10,894 bases of DNA. Source: JASFRI01 sp050115015 (GTDB lineage: Bacteria > Acidobacteriota > Polarisedimenticolia > CBDVAL01). The stretch's first letter is position 1. Each line of letters opens with the position of its first letter. The notes under the pieces are model-generated. The model was not told the DNA's origin, did not search any database, and saw nothing but the letters and a program-made list of their open reading frames with translations. Position numbers and translations under genes: made by a program. The stretch lies in contig JASFRI010000119.1 in the NCBI GenBank assembly GCA_050115015.1, positions 1 through 10,894 of the forward strand, given 5' to 3'. Below, piece after piece: positions 1-6,406 of this stretch.

Positions 1-22
1 GGCTCCTCGCCGTCGGCACCAT
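1..22 (-). CDS. Possible 5' end of a divergent gene running off the left edge
   Basis: On the minus strand an ATG at 22-20 is preceded by a good Shine-Dalgarno sequence, GGAAGGA at 35-29, with six bases between. The frame stays open to the window edge and gives only MVPTARS. Seven residues cannot identify a family. The ribosome binding site is the only support. The call fits a gene divergent from the TPR gene to the right, but it could be chance in such G-rich DNA. Confidence 0.25.
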
Positions 23-235
23 GGGCTGTCCTTCCGGTCTCCCCGGGACGCGGGGCCTCGCGACAGGGCGATCCGCGGGAGCCGTCCTCCTCGCAACGGT
101 GAGCCGGAGCACGAAGCTTCGACCGGGGAAGACCGTGCCGGAGGTTCGCCCCGGCGGTCCCGGCGCCGGCACCCGGCATTCGTCGGAACCACCCCGCCGC
201 GAACCGGGCACCATCTACCGCCTTGCCCGCCGGGT

Positions 236-257
236 CCGGGTACCGATACGGTCCCGG
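236..257. repeat. Imperfect palindrome upstream of the TPR gene
   Basis: CCGGGTACCG (236-245) and CGGTCCCGG (249-257) are inverted copies separated by ATA, with one base bulged out. The element could be an operator or a leader stem-loop about 115 bases before the chosen start of the TPR gene. Short GC-rich inverted repeats arise easily by chance at this base composition. Confidence 0.25.
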
Positions 258-354
258 TGAGCTCCGAGGTGATCATACCGGCACGGCGGCTGTTCCGCCC
301 CCCGGCCGCCCGGGCTTCCGGAGGCGGCGGACAGGGCATGCGCGAGACAAGGGA

Positions 355-362
355 GAGGGAGG
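355..362 (+). promoter_or_regulatory. Ribosome binding site that decides the TPR gene start
   Basis: GAGGGAGG lies eight bases before the GTG at 371. It is the best Shine-Dalgarno match near the front of the frame. The alternative starts at 257 (GTG), 338 (ATG) and 392 (ATG) have none, or one at poor spacing. Starting at 371 also places a basic-then-hydrophobic signal sequence right at the N-terminus. Confidence 0.6.
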
Positions 363-370
363 CGACGGGC

Positions 371-2605
371 GTGGGACCGCGAGCGTCCACGATGCGTGCG
401 CGCGTGCTGCGGGCACTCGTGGCCACCTCGATCGTGGCGGCCACGGCTCCCGCTGGCGGGCGCTGCCGTGCCATGGACCTCGCCCTCACCACCGGGCCCT
501 CCGTCGCCACCGGCCTCGCCTCCGCCGGGCGCCTCCTCCCCGCCACCGGTGCCGCCTTCGCCGTGGGCCTCCCCTCCGCCGCAACCCTCGTCTTCGCGGG
601 CGCCCTCGCCTCCGCCGAGGGTTCGCCTCCCGTCGCAGATACCGCTCCCCTCGACGCCGCCCCCGAGCTGCGCACGGAGACCCGCGTCTGGCCCGAGGTC
701 CCCGGGAAGATGGTCTCCGAGGTGCAGGTGGCACTGCTGCTGGAGATCGACGCGACCGGGACGGTCACCGCCGCCGAGTCGGCCTTCTGCAACCACCCCG
801 ATGCCGGGTTCGAGGAGGCCGCGGAGCAAGCGGTCCTCCAGTGGCACTTCGAGCCCGCCCGCCGGGCCGGCGAGGCGGTCCCCACGGCGTGGGGCGCCGT
901 GGTGCTGTTCCTGTGGGACGAGGCGGGCCAGGTAGGGTTCGCCCAGGTCGTCGGCCCCCCCTGGGAGGTGCTGCTGGACGCGGGCGAGCGCGAGCTGGCC
1001 TCCGGGCGGCCCGGCGCCGCGTCCGAGGCGCTCGACCGCGCCTTGAGCCTGCTGTCCCCGGACACGACGGGCCGGCCCGGGGACACCACCGTACCCGGGG
1101 CTGCGATCGCGGCAGCCGCGACGGGGAATCCGCAGGGTGCGCCCGGCCCGTCGGAGGACAGCACCGAGACCACCGATTCGGCAACGCCCGCGACCGCCGC
1201 GACGGACACTCCGCGGGAAACCCCGGCCCGACCGGGCGATGAGAGGCCGCCGGTCGAGGCGACGACGCCCCCGTCGACGAGCCGGGGCGACGGGACGAGC
1301 GACGAACCGGCGGCCACGCCCCCACCGGAGGCGGCAGCGGCCGGCGGCGCACGGCCCGACCCATCGGCCACCGCCCGCGGCCGCGTCCTGTCGGCCCGCG
1401 GCCGCGCGAACCTCCTGCGGGGCCGGGTCGCCGAGGGCGAGGCCGACCTGGTGCGCGCCCTGGAGCTGCTGCGGGACGCGGCCCCGACCGGGGAAGAGCT
1501 CGAGGCGCTCAGCGCCCTGGCGATGCTTCGGGTGCGGCAGGAGCGTCCATCCGACGCGCGCCCCCTCCTGGAGCGCTGGGTGGAGCGGGTCCAGCAGCAG
1601 GATCCGCCGGACCCGGCCGAGGTGGTGGCCTCTCAGGGCGCACTGGGACGTCTCTACCTGCAGCTGGGGGAGCTCGAACTCGCCGAGCCGCTGCTGCAGC
1701 GGGTCGTCGAGGTCGCCCCCGAGGTCGACCCCTCGGGGTTCACGTCGGGGCTGGCCCTGGAGAGCCTGATCCTCCTGCACCTCCGCGACGGTGATACCGG
1801 GGCCGCCGGCGAGCTCGTGGAGTCGTACCTGGAGCGCGTCCGGAAACTCGGCGACCCGCTGACGCTGCTGGAGAGCCGCAAGCGGATCGCCGCCGCGTTC
1901 CGGGAGGCCGGCGACACGGAGCGCTCCGCCCGCATCTGGCGAGACGCGGAGGCGGAGCTGGAGGCCTCCGGACCCGAGCACGCCGCCCGGGTCGGGAAGC
2001 TGCTGGACCTGGGCGCCGCGGCGGCCCAGGCGGGAGACCTGGAGGCCGCGGAGGGCCTCTTCCGCCGGGCCCTGCGCATCGCCGGGGAGAAGACCCCCCG
2101 GGATCTCGTCGAGCTGGCGGAGACCGAGTTCGCCCTGGGGCATCTCCTGGTGCAGATGGGCAACCTGGGACGCGGCGAGGAGCACCTGCAGGAGGCACGG
2201 GAGTACTTCGCCCTGGTCGAGCCGAACGACAGCCCGCGGCACGTGACCACGATGATGGAGCTGGGAATGCTGCGGGCCAGCCTGGGGGATGTCGACGCCG
2301 CCTGCGGGCACTTCCTGGACGCGGTGGAGATCTCCCGGCGCCAGACCGGCAGCTCCACCGAGCTGGTTTCGCCGCTCATGTCCCTGGCGGCCTGCGAGGC
2401 CGAGCGCGGCAACCTCGAGGAGGCCGAGGCGCGATCCGGTGAGGCGCTGGCGCTGCTCGACCGGGCGCCGGGCGCGCCGGCGGAGGTGCTCATCGAGCTT
2501 CTGAAGCAGCGGGTGGCGGTGCTGCGGGCCCTGGGTCGCGAGGCCGATGCCGCCGCGGCGGAGCGCAGGCTTCGTTCGCTGATCAGCCGGACGCCCCGGG
2601 GCTGA
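371..2605 (+). CDS. Exported TonB-C-like/TPR repeat protein
   Basis: A 744-residue protein with a GTG start set by the strong ribosome binding site just upstream. Residues 8-30 (MRARVLRALVATS...) look like a Sec signal sequence. Residues 37-84 are eight degenerate hexapeptides, ending in an AGALA/SAEG sequence that is itself a plausible signal peptidase site. Residues about 105-183 resemble a TonB C-terminal domain, with a central GTVTAAE turn and a late AVLQWHFEPARRAG motif. About 228-335 is a Thr/Pro/Ala/Asp-rich linker. From about 336 to 735 come helical repeats with TPR spacing, for example YLQLGELELAEPLL, AQAGDLEAAEGLFRRAL and ERGNLEEAEARS. There is no transmembrane anchor like that of true TonB, so I infer a periplasmic or outer-envelope scaffold rather than an energy transducer. 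It faces the methyltransferase gene tail to tail. The coding and export calls are strong. The partner and function are unknown. Confidence 0.85.
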   Translation: MGPRASTMRARVLRALVATSIVAATAPAGGRCRAMDLALTTGPSVATGLASAGRLLPATGAAFAVGLPSAATLVFAGALASAEGSPPVADTAPLDAAPELRTETRVWPEVPGKMVSEVQVALLLEIDATGTVTAAESAFCNHPDAGFEEAAEQAVLQWHFEPARRAGEAVPTAWGAVVLFLWDEAGQVGFAQVVGPPWEVLLDAGERELASGRPGAASEALDRALSLLSPDTTGRPGDTTVPGAAIAAAATGNPQGAPGPSEDSTETTDSATPATAATDTPRETPARPGDERPPVEATTPPSTSRGDGTSDEPAATPPPEAAAAGGARPDPSATARGRVLSARGRANLLRGRVAEGEADLVRALELLRDAAPTGEELEALSALAMLRVRQERPSDARPLLERWVERVQQQDPPDPAEVVASQGALGRLYLQLGELELAEPLLQRVVEVAPEVDPSGFTSGLALESLILLHLRDGDTGAAGELVESYLERVRKLGDPLTLLESRKRIAAAFREAGDTERSARIWRDAEAELEASGPEHAARVGKLLDLGAAAAQAGDLEAAEGLFRRALRIAGEKTPRDLVELAETEFALGHLLVQMGNLGRGEEHLQEAREYFALVEPNDSPRHVTTMMELGMLRASLGDVDAACGHFLDAVEISRRQTGSSTELVSPLMSLAACEAERGNLEEAEARSGEALALLDRAPGAPAEVLIELLKQRVAVLRALGREADAAAAERRLRSLISRTPRG
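479..622 (+). repeat. 18-bp (hexapeptide) degenerate tandem repeat
   Basis: Eight consecutive hexapeptides inside the TPR gene (residues 37-84) follow the pattern L-x-x-A-x-G: LALTTG, PSVATG, LASAGR, LLPATG, AAFAVG, LPSAAT, LVFAGA, LASAEG. At DNA level the 14-mer CCTCGCCTCCGCCG occurs at 514 and again at 604. A one-mismatch copy lies at 568. The spacings of 54 and 36 are multiples of 18, which supports descent from an expanded 18-bp unit. Confidence 0.6.
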
Positions 2606-2613
2606 CCCGGGGC
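2593..2613. terminator. GC hairpin between convergent genes
   Basis: GCCCCGGG (2593-2600) pairs perfectly with CCCGGGGC (2606-2613) around a five-base loop that contains the last bases of the TPR stop codon. It sits between the converging TPR and methyltransferase genes, so it could serve both directions. No T-run follows on either strand, so intrinsic termination is only a possibility. Confidence 0.35.
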
Positions 2614-2627
2614 ATTCCATCCTAATC

Positions 2628-4052
2628 CTACGACGACTCGCCGGCCCAGCGCCGCGGGTAGAGGCTGCGCAGGGTTCCCACCTCTGGCGCGATCAGTCCC
2701 GTCCCCAGGGGATGGCCCCGGTGGGTGACGACCACGTAGCCGAGGCCGTCGCAGCCCTCGTCCTGGCCGGAGATCAGCGGCAGCGTGCGCCGCTCGTAGT
2801 AGGCCTCCACCTGCGACCGCTCGAGCTCCACGCGGTTGCGGCACGCGTGGCCTCCCACCAGCAGCGCTCCCACGCTGGAGAGCTTCGGGAAGCGCACGCG
2901 GTCCCGCACCAGGAACAGCCCCGTGGCGTGCAGCGGCGGCGCCACCGGGGCGCGATGGTGGCGGCTGATGACGTGCAGCCCGCGGCTGGCGCGGCGGAAG
3001 ACCAGGAACGGCTCCCAGACCGAGGGCGGCATCTCGTAGCGCTCCGCCGCGTAGGGCCTCCACTCCTCCGCCGGGGCCGGCTCGGGACACCGCCAGGCCG
3101 GCGACCGGGGGTCGGCCTCCCCCTCGCGCTCCAGCACCGCCACGAAGAAGCCGCCGGTGTCCCGGTGGTGCGGCCAGACCCGCAGCGCGTGCCGCAGCGA
3201 GGGGTGGAAGCGGCGGCCGTTCCAGGAGTCGAGGCCCGGCCCCGTCCGGAAGCCGGGCATCCCCGCCTCGACGACGCGGGCGGGATGCGTCGCGCTCCCC
3301 AGGGCGGCGTCCACCACCGCCTCGTTCTCCTCCGGCGCGAACGTGCAGGTGGAGTAGACGACGCGGCCGCCGGGACGGCAGAGGGACAGCCCGCGGCGCA
3401 GCAGGCCGATCTGCCGGGCGCTCATCTGCAGCGACAGCTTCTCCCCCAGGGTCTCGACGAGGTGCGGCTTGCGACGCACGACCCCCTCGTCGGAGCACGG
3501 TGCGTCCACGAGCACCCGGTCGAAGGGGCCGGCCTCCACCGGGAACTGCAGCCCGTCGTGATGGGTGAGGCTGACGTTCGCGAGCCCGAGGCGGTCCAGG
3601 GTCGATCGCAGCGCGCGCAGACGCGCCATGCGGAACTCGTTGGCCACCACGGTGCCGCGCAGCCCGACCGCCAGGGAGATCTGGGCGGTCTTCCCCCCGG
3701 GCGCGGCGCACAGGTCGAGCACCCGCTCCCCCGGCCGCGGATCCAGCAGCCGCACGGGGAGGACCGACGCCTCCTCCTGGGCGTGGCAGAGTCCCGCCCG
3801 GTACCACCAGTGGTTCCCCAGCCCCTCGGGCCTGCCGATCCGGAACGCGCCGCCGTGCCAGGGCAGCGACGCGGGCTCCACGCCGTCCGCCCGTAGCATC
3901 GCCTCCAGCGCCCCCGGCCGGATCCGCCCCTCGTGGGCCCACACGCAGGCGGGGGCGGGGCGGGACATCGCCTCGACGAACGCCGGCCAGTCGTCGACGA
4001 TCGGCCGGTAGCGATCGAGTGGACCCAGGGAGGGCGCGGCAGGGCGGCTCAT
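2628..4052 (-). CDS. RsmB/NOP-family RNA m5C methyltransferase (RsmF-like)
   Basis: A 474-residue SAM-dependent cytosine-5 RNA methyltransferase, probably acting on rRNA or tRNA in the cytoplasm. The N-terminal part (about 10-100) matches the family's RNA-binding lead-in, with RYRPIVDDWPAF. The Rossmann core shows motif I DLCAAPGGK (113-121), the acidic ribose-binding E139, D166 in HHDG, motif IV DAPCS with C186, and motif VI YSTCT with the likely nucleophile C236. The motif RVWPHHRDTGGFF (291-303) is typical of the family. Residues about 375-474 form a PUA-like domain containing GYVVVTHRGHPLGTGLI, as in RsmF and archaeal or NSUN6-type enzymes. All catalytic residues are present and the length is normal. 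The ATG at 4052 keeps the conserved N-terminal motif. It has no Shine-Dalgarno sequence but a -10-like hexamer nine bases upstream. The family is secure, but the exact target base cannot be read from sequence. Confidence 0.93.
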   Translation of the reverse strand: MSRPAAPSLGPLDRYRPIVDDWPAFVEAMSRPAPACVWAHEGRIRPGALEAMLRADGVEPASLPWHGGAFRIGRPEGLGNHWWYRAGLCHAQEEASVLPVRLLDPRPGERVLDLCAAPGGKTAQISLAVGLRGTVVANEFRMARLRALRSTLDRLGLANVSLTHHDGLQFPVEAGPFDRVLVDAPCSDEGVVRRKPHLVETLGEKLSLQMSARQIGLLRRGLSLCRPGGRVVYSTCTFAPEENEAVVDAALGSATHPARVVEAGMPGFRTGPGLDSWNGRRFHPSLRHALRVWPHHRDTGGFFVAVLEREGEADPRSPAWRCPEPAPAEEWRPYAAERYEMPPSVWEPFLVFRRASRGLHVISRHHRAPVAPPLHATGLFLVRDRVRFPKLSSVGALLVGGHACRNRVELERSQVEAYYERRTLPLISGQDEGCDGLGYVVVTHRGHPLGTGLIAPEVGTLRSLYPRRWAGESS

Positions 4053-4112
4053 GGGGCCTGGAGTCTACACGAGCCGCCCGCCGCCGGTCGCGCCCTGTGG
4101 CATACTTCCGGG
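4053..4112. promoter_or_regulatory. Divergent promoter region with two -10-like hexamers next to the ATGs
   Basis: Only 60 bases separate the divergent starts of the methyltransferase and the DUF2461 gene. On the plus strand an extended -10-like element, TGG-CATACT (4098-4106), ends six bases before the ATG at 4113. On the minus strand TAGACT (4067-4062) ends nine bases before the ATG at 4052. Neither gene has a Shine-Dalgarno sequence. The geometry suggests leaderless or nearly leaderless transcripts in both directions. No clear -35 boxes are seen. Confidence 0.5.
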
Positions 4113-4799
4113 ATGCAGCCCCACTTCACGCCCGACCTGTTCCGCTTCCTGGATCAGCTCCGCCGGAACAACCGGCGCGACTGGTTCGAGCGCCACAAGG
4201 AGCGCTACCTCGAACACGTCCGGGAGCCGATGCTGCGGTTCATCGCCGACTTCCGGCCGCGCCTGGAGCGCATCAGCCGCCACCTGGTGGCGGACCCCCG
4301 CCCGGTGGGGGGATCGATGTTCCGGGTCCACCGGGACGTGCGCTTCTCGAAGGACAAGAGCCCCTACAAGCCGTACGCGGCGGCGCAGTTCCGGCACCGT
4401 CGCGGCAAGGACGTCCACGCGCCGGGCTACTACGTCCACCTGGCGCCGGACTCGATCTTCGCCGGCGCGGGGATCTGGCACCCGGAGCGCGCGGTGCTGG
4501 ATCGCATCCGGAACGCCCTGGTGGAGCGCCCGGAGGCCTGGCGCCGGCTGCTGCGGCGCAAGCCGTTCCGGGACGGCACGCTGGCCCTGGGCGGGGACGC
4601 CCTGAAGCGGCCGCCCCGCGGCTTCGATCCGGAACACCCCCTCGTCGAGGACCTGAAGCGCAAGGACTTCATCACCACCATGACCTTCACCGTCGAGGAT
4701 GCCTGCTCGCCGGATTTCCTGTCGCGTTACGCCGCCTCCTGCCGGGCCGCGGCGCCGTTCCTGCGCTTCCTGGCGGAGGCGCTCGACCTGGAGTTCTAG
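4113..4799 (+). CDS. DUF2461 family protein (TIGR02453-type)
   Basis: A 228-residue soluble protein that matches the DUF2461 family throughout. Family hallmarks are NNRRDWFERHKERY (19-32), FRVHRDVRFSKDKSPYK (70-86), GYYVHLAPDSIFAGAGIWHPE in the middle (105-125), and RGFDPEHPLVEDLKRKDF (169-186). No signal peptide or membrane segment is present, and the length is typical. No biochemical role is established for the family to my knowledge. The frame extends upstream to 3933 but that part overlaps the methyltransferase gene. The ATG at 4113 gives the normal family N-terminus (HFTPDLFRFLDQLRRNN). It is the first gene of a four-gene run and is followed after two bases by the alkylation-repair gene, so it is probably co-transcribed and translationally coupled with it. 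A link to DNA repair is inferred only from neighbours. Confidence 0.9.
   Translation: MQPHFTPDLFRFLDQLRRNNRRDWFERHKERYLEHVREPMLRFIADFRPRLERISRHLVADPRPVGGSMFRVHRDVRFSKDKSPYKPYAAAQFRHRRGKDVHAPGYYVHLAPDSIFAGAGIWHPERAVLDRIRNALVERPEAWRRLLRRKPFRDGTLALGGDALKRPPRGFDPEHPLVEDLKRKDFITTMTFTVEDACSPDFLSRYAASCRAAAPFLRFLAEALDLEF
4790..4793 (+). promoter_or_regulatory. Ribosome binding site of the alkylation-repair gene
   Basis: GGAG lies eight bases before the ATG at 4802 and inside the last codons of the DUF2461 gene. This supports the chosen start and translational coupling of the two genes. Confidence 0.5.
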
Positions 4800-4801
4800 C
4801 C

Positions 4802-5482
4802 ATGACGGTCGACGAGACCATGCGCGCCCTGAAGGCGGCGGGGACCGCACAGAACCGCAAGGTGTACGCCCGCCACGGTGTCGGTTCGGAGATGTTCGGG
4901 GTGAGCTACGGGAACCTCGGCAAGCTGAAGAAGGCGATCCGGACGGACCACGATCTCGCGCTGCAACTCTGGGACACCGGCAACCACGACGCCCGGGTGC
5001 TGGCCACGATGATCGCGGATCCGCAACGGCTCGACGGCCGCACCCTGGAGGCCTGGGCCCGGGATCTCGACAGCTACGTGATCACCGACGCGTTCGCCGC
5101 GGCCGCCGCGCGGACACCCCACGCCCGGGCGAAGATGGCGAAGTGGACGCGCTCCCGGAGGGAGTGGATCGGCGCCGCCGGGTGGAACGTCGTCGCGCGG
5201 CTCGCCGTCGACGACGCCTCCCTTCCAGATGCCGCGTTCGACGAGCCGCTGCGGGCCATCCAGGCGCGCATCCACGCGGCCCCGAACCGGACGCGCCACT
5301 CGATGAACGGCGCCCTGATCGCCGTCGGCCTGCGCAGCCCGGCACTCCGGAAGAAGGCGGTGGCGGCGGCGAGGCGGATCGGCAAGGTCGAGGTGGACCA
5401 CGGCGAGACCGGCTGCAAGACCCCGGATGCCGTCGCCTACATCGAGAAGTCCCTGGGGCGCCGCAAGGCGCGAACCTGCTGA
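4802..5482 (+). CDS. DNA alkylation repair protein, AlkD-like HEAT family
   Basis: A 226-residue protein of the DNA alkylation repair (AlkD-like, HEAT-repeat) family. Characteristic stretches are GVSYGNLGKLKKAI (33-46), the LQLWDTGNHDARVLATMIADP block (55-74), WARDLDSYVITDAF (85-98), SREWIGAAGWNVVARLA (118-134), and a C-terminal IGKVEVDHGETGCKTPDAVAYI signature. AlkD-type enzymes excise 3-methyladenine and 7-methylguanine by gripping DNA with HEAT repeats. Whether this branch is a glycosylase or only binds damaged DNA cannot be decided here, because I cannot align the AlkD catalytic Trp/Asp residues confidently. The start is an ATG two bases after the previous stop, with GGAG in front. The next gene starts four bases after its stop. 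That gene encodes a 5' exonuclease, which fits a repair operon. Confidence 0.88.
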   Translation: MTVDETMRALKAAGTAQNRKVYARHGVGSEMFGVSYGNLGKLKKAIRTDHDLALQLWDTGNHDARVLATMIADPQRLDGRTLEAWARDLDSYVITDAFAAAAARTPHARAKMAKWTRSRREWIGAAGWNVVARLAVDDASLPDAAFDEPLRAIQARIHAAPNRTRHSMNGALIAVGLRSPALRKKAVAAARRIGKVEVDHGETGCKTPDAVAYIEKSLGRRKARTC

Positions 5483-5486
5483 CCCG

Positions 5487-6371
5487 ATGGACGTGCACCT
5501 GGTCGACGGCACCTACGAGCTGTTCCGGGCCTACTACGGCGCCCCGGGCGCCCGGGCCCCCGACGGCCGGGAGGTCGGTGCGGCCCTGGGGCTGGGCCGC
5601 ACCCTGGGCGCGCTGCTGCGGAACGAGGGCGCGACCCATGTCGGCGTGGCCTTCGACCACACCGTCGAGTCCTTCCGCAACGAGCTGTTCGACGGCTACA
5701 AGACCGGCGAGGGGATCGACCCCGACCTGTTCGCCCAGTTCCCCCTCGCGGAGGAGGTCGCCGCGGCCCTGGGGCTCGTGGTCTGGCCCATGGTGGAGTT
5801 CGAGGCGGACGACGCGCTGGCGACGGCGGCCTGGGAGCTCGCCCGGGATGCCCGGGTGGAGCGGGTGCGCATCTGCACCCCCGACAAGGATCTCGCCCAG
5901 TGTGTCGAGGGGGAGCGCGTGATCTGCGAGGACCGCCGCCGGAGGATCCTGCTGGACGACGAGGGCGTGCGCGGGAAGTTCGGCGTCCCCCCCGCGTCGA
6001 TCCCCGACTGGCTGGCGCTGGTCGGCGACGCCGCCGACGGCATTCCGGGAGTGCCGCGCTGGGGGGCCCGCTCCGCGGCGATCGTCCTGGCGGAGCACGG
6101 CACCGTGGAGGCGATCCCGGAGGACCCGGACCGCTGGAACGTCGATGTCCGCGGCGCCCGCGGCCTGGCAGAGAGCCTGCGGGAGCACCGGGACATGGTA
6201 GGACTCTACAAGCAGCTCGCGACGCTGCGACGGGACGTGCCCCTCGGCGTCACCGTCGAGCAGTTGCGCTGGACCGGGGCCGATGCCGGGGCACTGGCGA
6301 ACCTGCGGGAGGCGCTGGGCAGCGACCGGCTCGGCGCCCGCCTGGAGGGACCGGGGGACATCCCCTTCTGA
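5487..6371 (+). CDS. Stand-alone 5'-3' exonuclease (Pol I FEN domain family)
   Basis: A 294-residue protein equivalent to the N-terminal 5' nuclease domain of DNA polymerase I, with no polymerase domain attached. Metal-binding acids are in place: D7 in HLVDGTYELFRAYY, D57 in VAFDHT, E106/D108/D109 in EFEADDALA, D133/D135 in CTPDKDLAQ, and D181/D184 in LVGDAADGIPGV. The helical-arch segment SFRNELFDGYKTG is also present. The helix-hairpin-helix that follows reads GVPRWGARSA instead of the common GVKGIGEKTA, a modest variation at the DNA-backbone contact. The expected activity is removal of 5' flaps or RNA primers, or 5'-3' degradation, during repair or replication. The ATG at 5487 is preferred over the upstream in-frame ATG at 5427 because homology begins here and it follows the previous stop by four bases. 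No clear ribosome binding site is seen, so translation probably depends on the upstream gene. Confidence 0.92.
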   Translation: MDVHLVDGTYELFRAYYGAPGARAPDGREVGAALGLGRTLGALLRNEGATHVGVAFDHTVESFRNELFDGYKTGEGIDPDLFAQFPLAEEVAAALGLVVWPMVEFEADDALATAAWELARDARVERVRICTPDKDLAQCVEGERVICEDRRRRILLDDEGVRGKFGVPPASIPDWLALVGDAADGIPGVPRWGARSAAIVLAEHGTVEAIPEDPDRWNVDVRGARGLAESLREHRDMVGLYKQLATLRRDVPLGVTVEQLRWTGADAGALANLREALGSDRLGARLEGPGDIPF

Positions 6372-6393
6372 GGGACGGGCAGAGAAGGCAGAA

Positions 6394-6399
6394 AAGGAG
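6394..6399 (+). promoter_or_regulatory. Strong ribosome binding site of the DUF4003-like gene
   Basis: AAGGAG lies seven bases before the ATG at 6407, in an A-rich 35-base spacer that contrasts with the GC-rich surroundings. It fixes the start and implies efficient, independent translation of this last gene of the run. Confidence 0.75.
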
Positions 6400-6406
6400 A
6401 AGAACC

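Larger units (their letters stand above)
36..370. other. Upstream intergenic region, no supported gene
   Basis: This stretch lies between the possible divergent start at the left edge and the TPR gene. A 79-codon open frame beginning at 21 has an Arg/Pro/Gly-rich translation with no recognisable domain, and I judge it fortuitous. The TPR frame stays open upstream as far as a GTG at 257, but that extension has no hydrophobic or domain character and no ribosome binding site. The region probably holds the promoter and 5' leader of the TPR gene. I see no convincing -35/-10 pair, only the imperfect palindrome listed separately. Confidence 0.5.

Noticed and set aside
21..260. 79-codon plus-strand open frame at the left edge
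   Set aside because: It has no ribosome binding site, an Arg/Pro/Gly-rich translation, and ends just after the palindrome. Nothing supports a gene.
257..370. Longer N-terminus for the TPR protein starting at the GTG at 257
   Set aside because: It would bury the signal sequence 45 residues inside the protein and has no ribosome binding site. The GTG at 371 has a strong one.
215..2620. 801-codon minus-strand open frame opposite the TPR gene
   Set aside because: The product is Arg/Gly/Leu/Gln-rich low-complexity sequence without domains. The plus-strand frame has a signal sequence, a TonB-C-like domain and TPRs. Long antisense frames are expected at this G+C.
2712..3896. 394-codon plus-strand frame opposite the methyltransferase
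   Set aside because: It is rich in Arg, Gly, His and Gln with no recognisable motif, and antisense to a gene with all catalytic residues. It is a shadow.
1654..3942. 762-codon minus-strand frame overlapping both the TPR and methyltransferase genes
   Set aside because: It runs out of frame through the clear methyltransferase motifs and has a Ser/Arg/Ala-biased composition. It is a shadow.
4019..4801. Upstream extension of the alkylation-repair frame
   Set aside because: This part lies out of frame within the DUF2461 gene and translates to low-complexity Pro/Arg/Gly sequence. Homology starts at the ATG at 4802.
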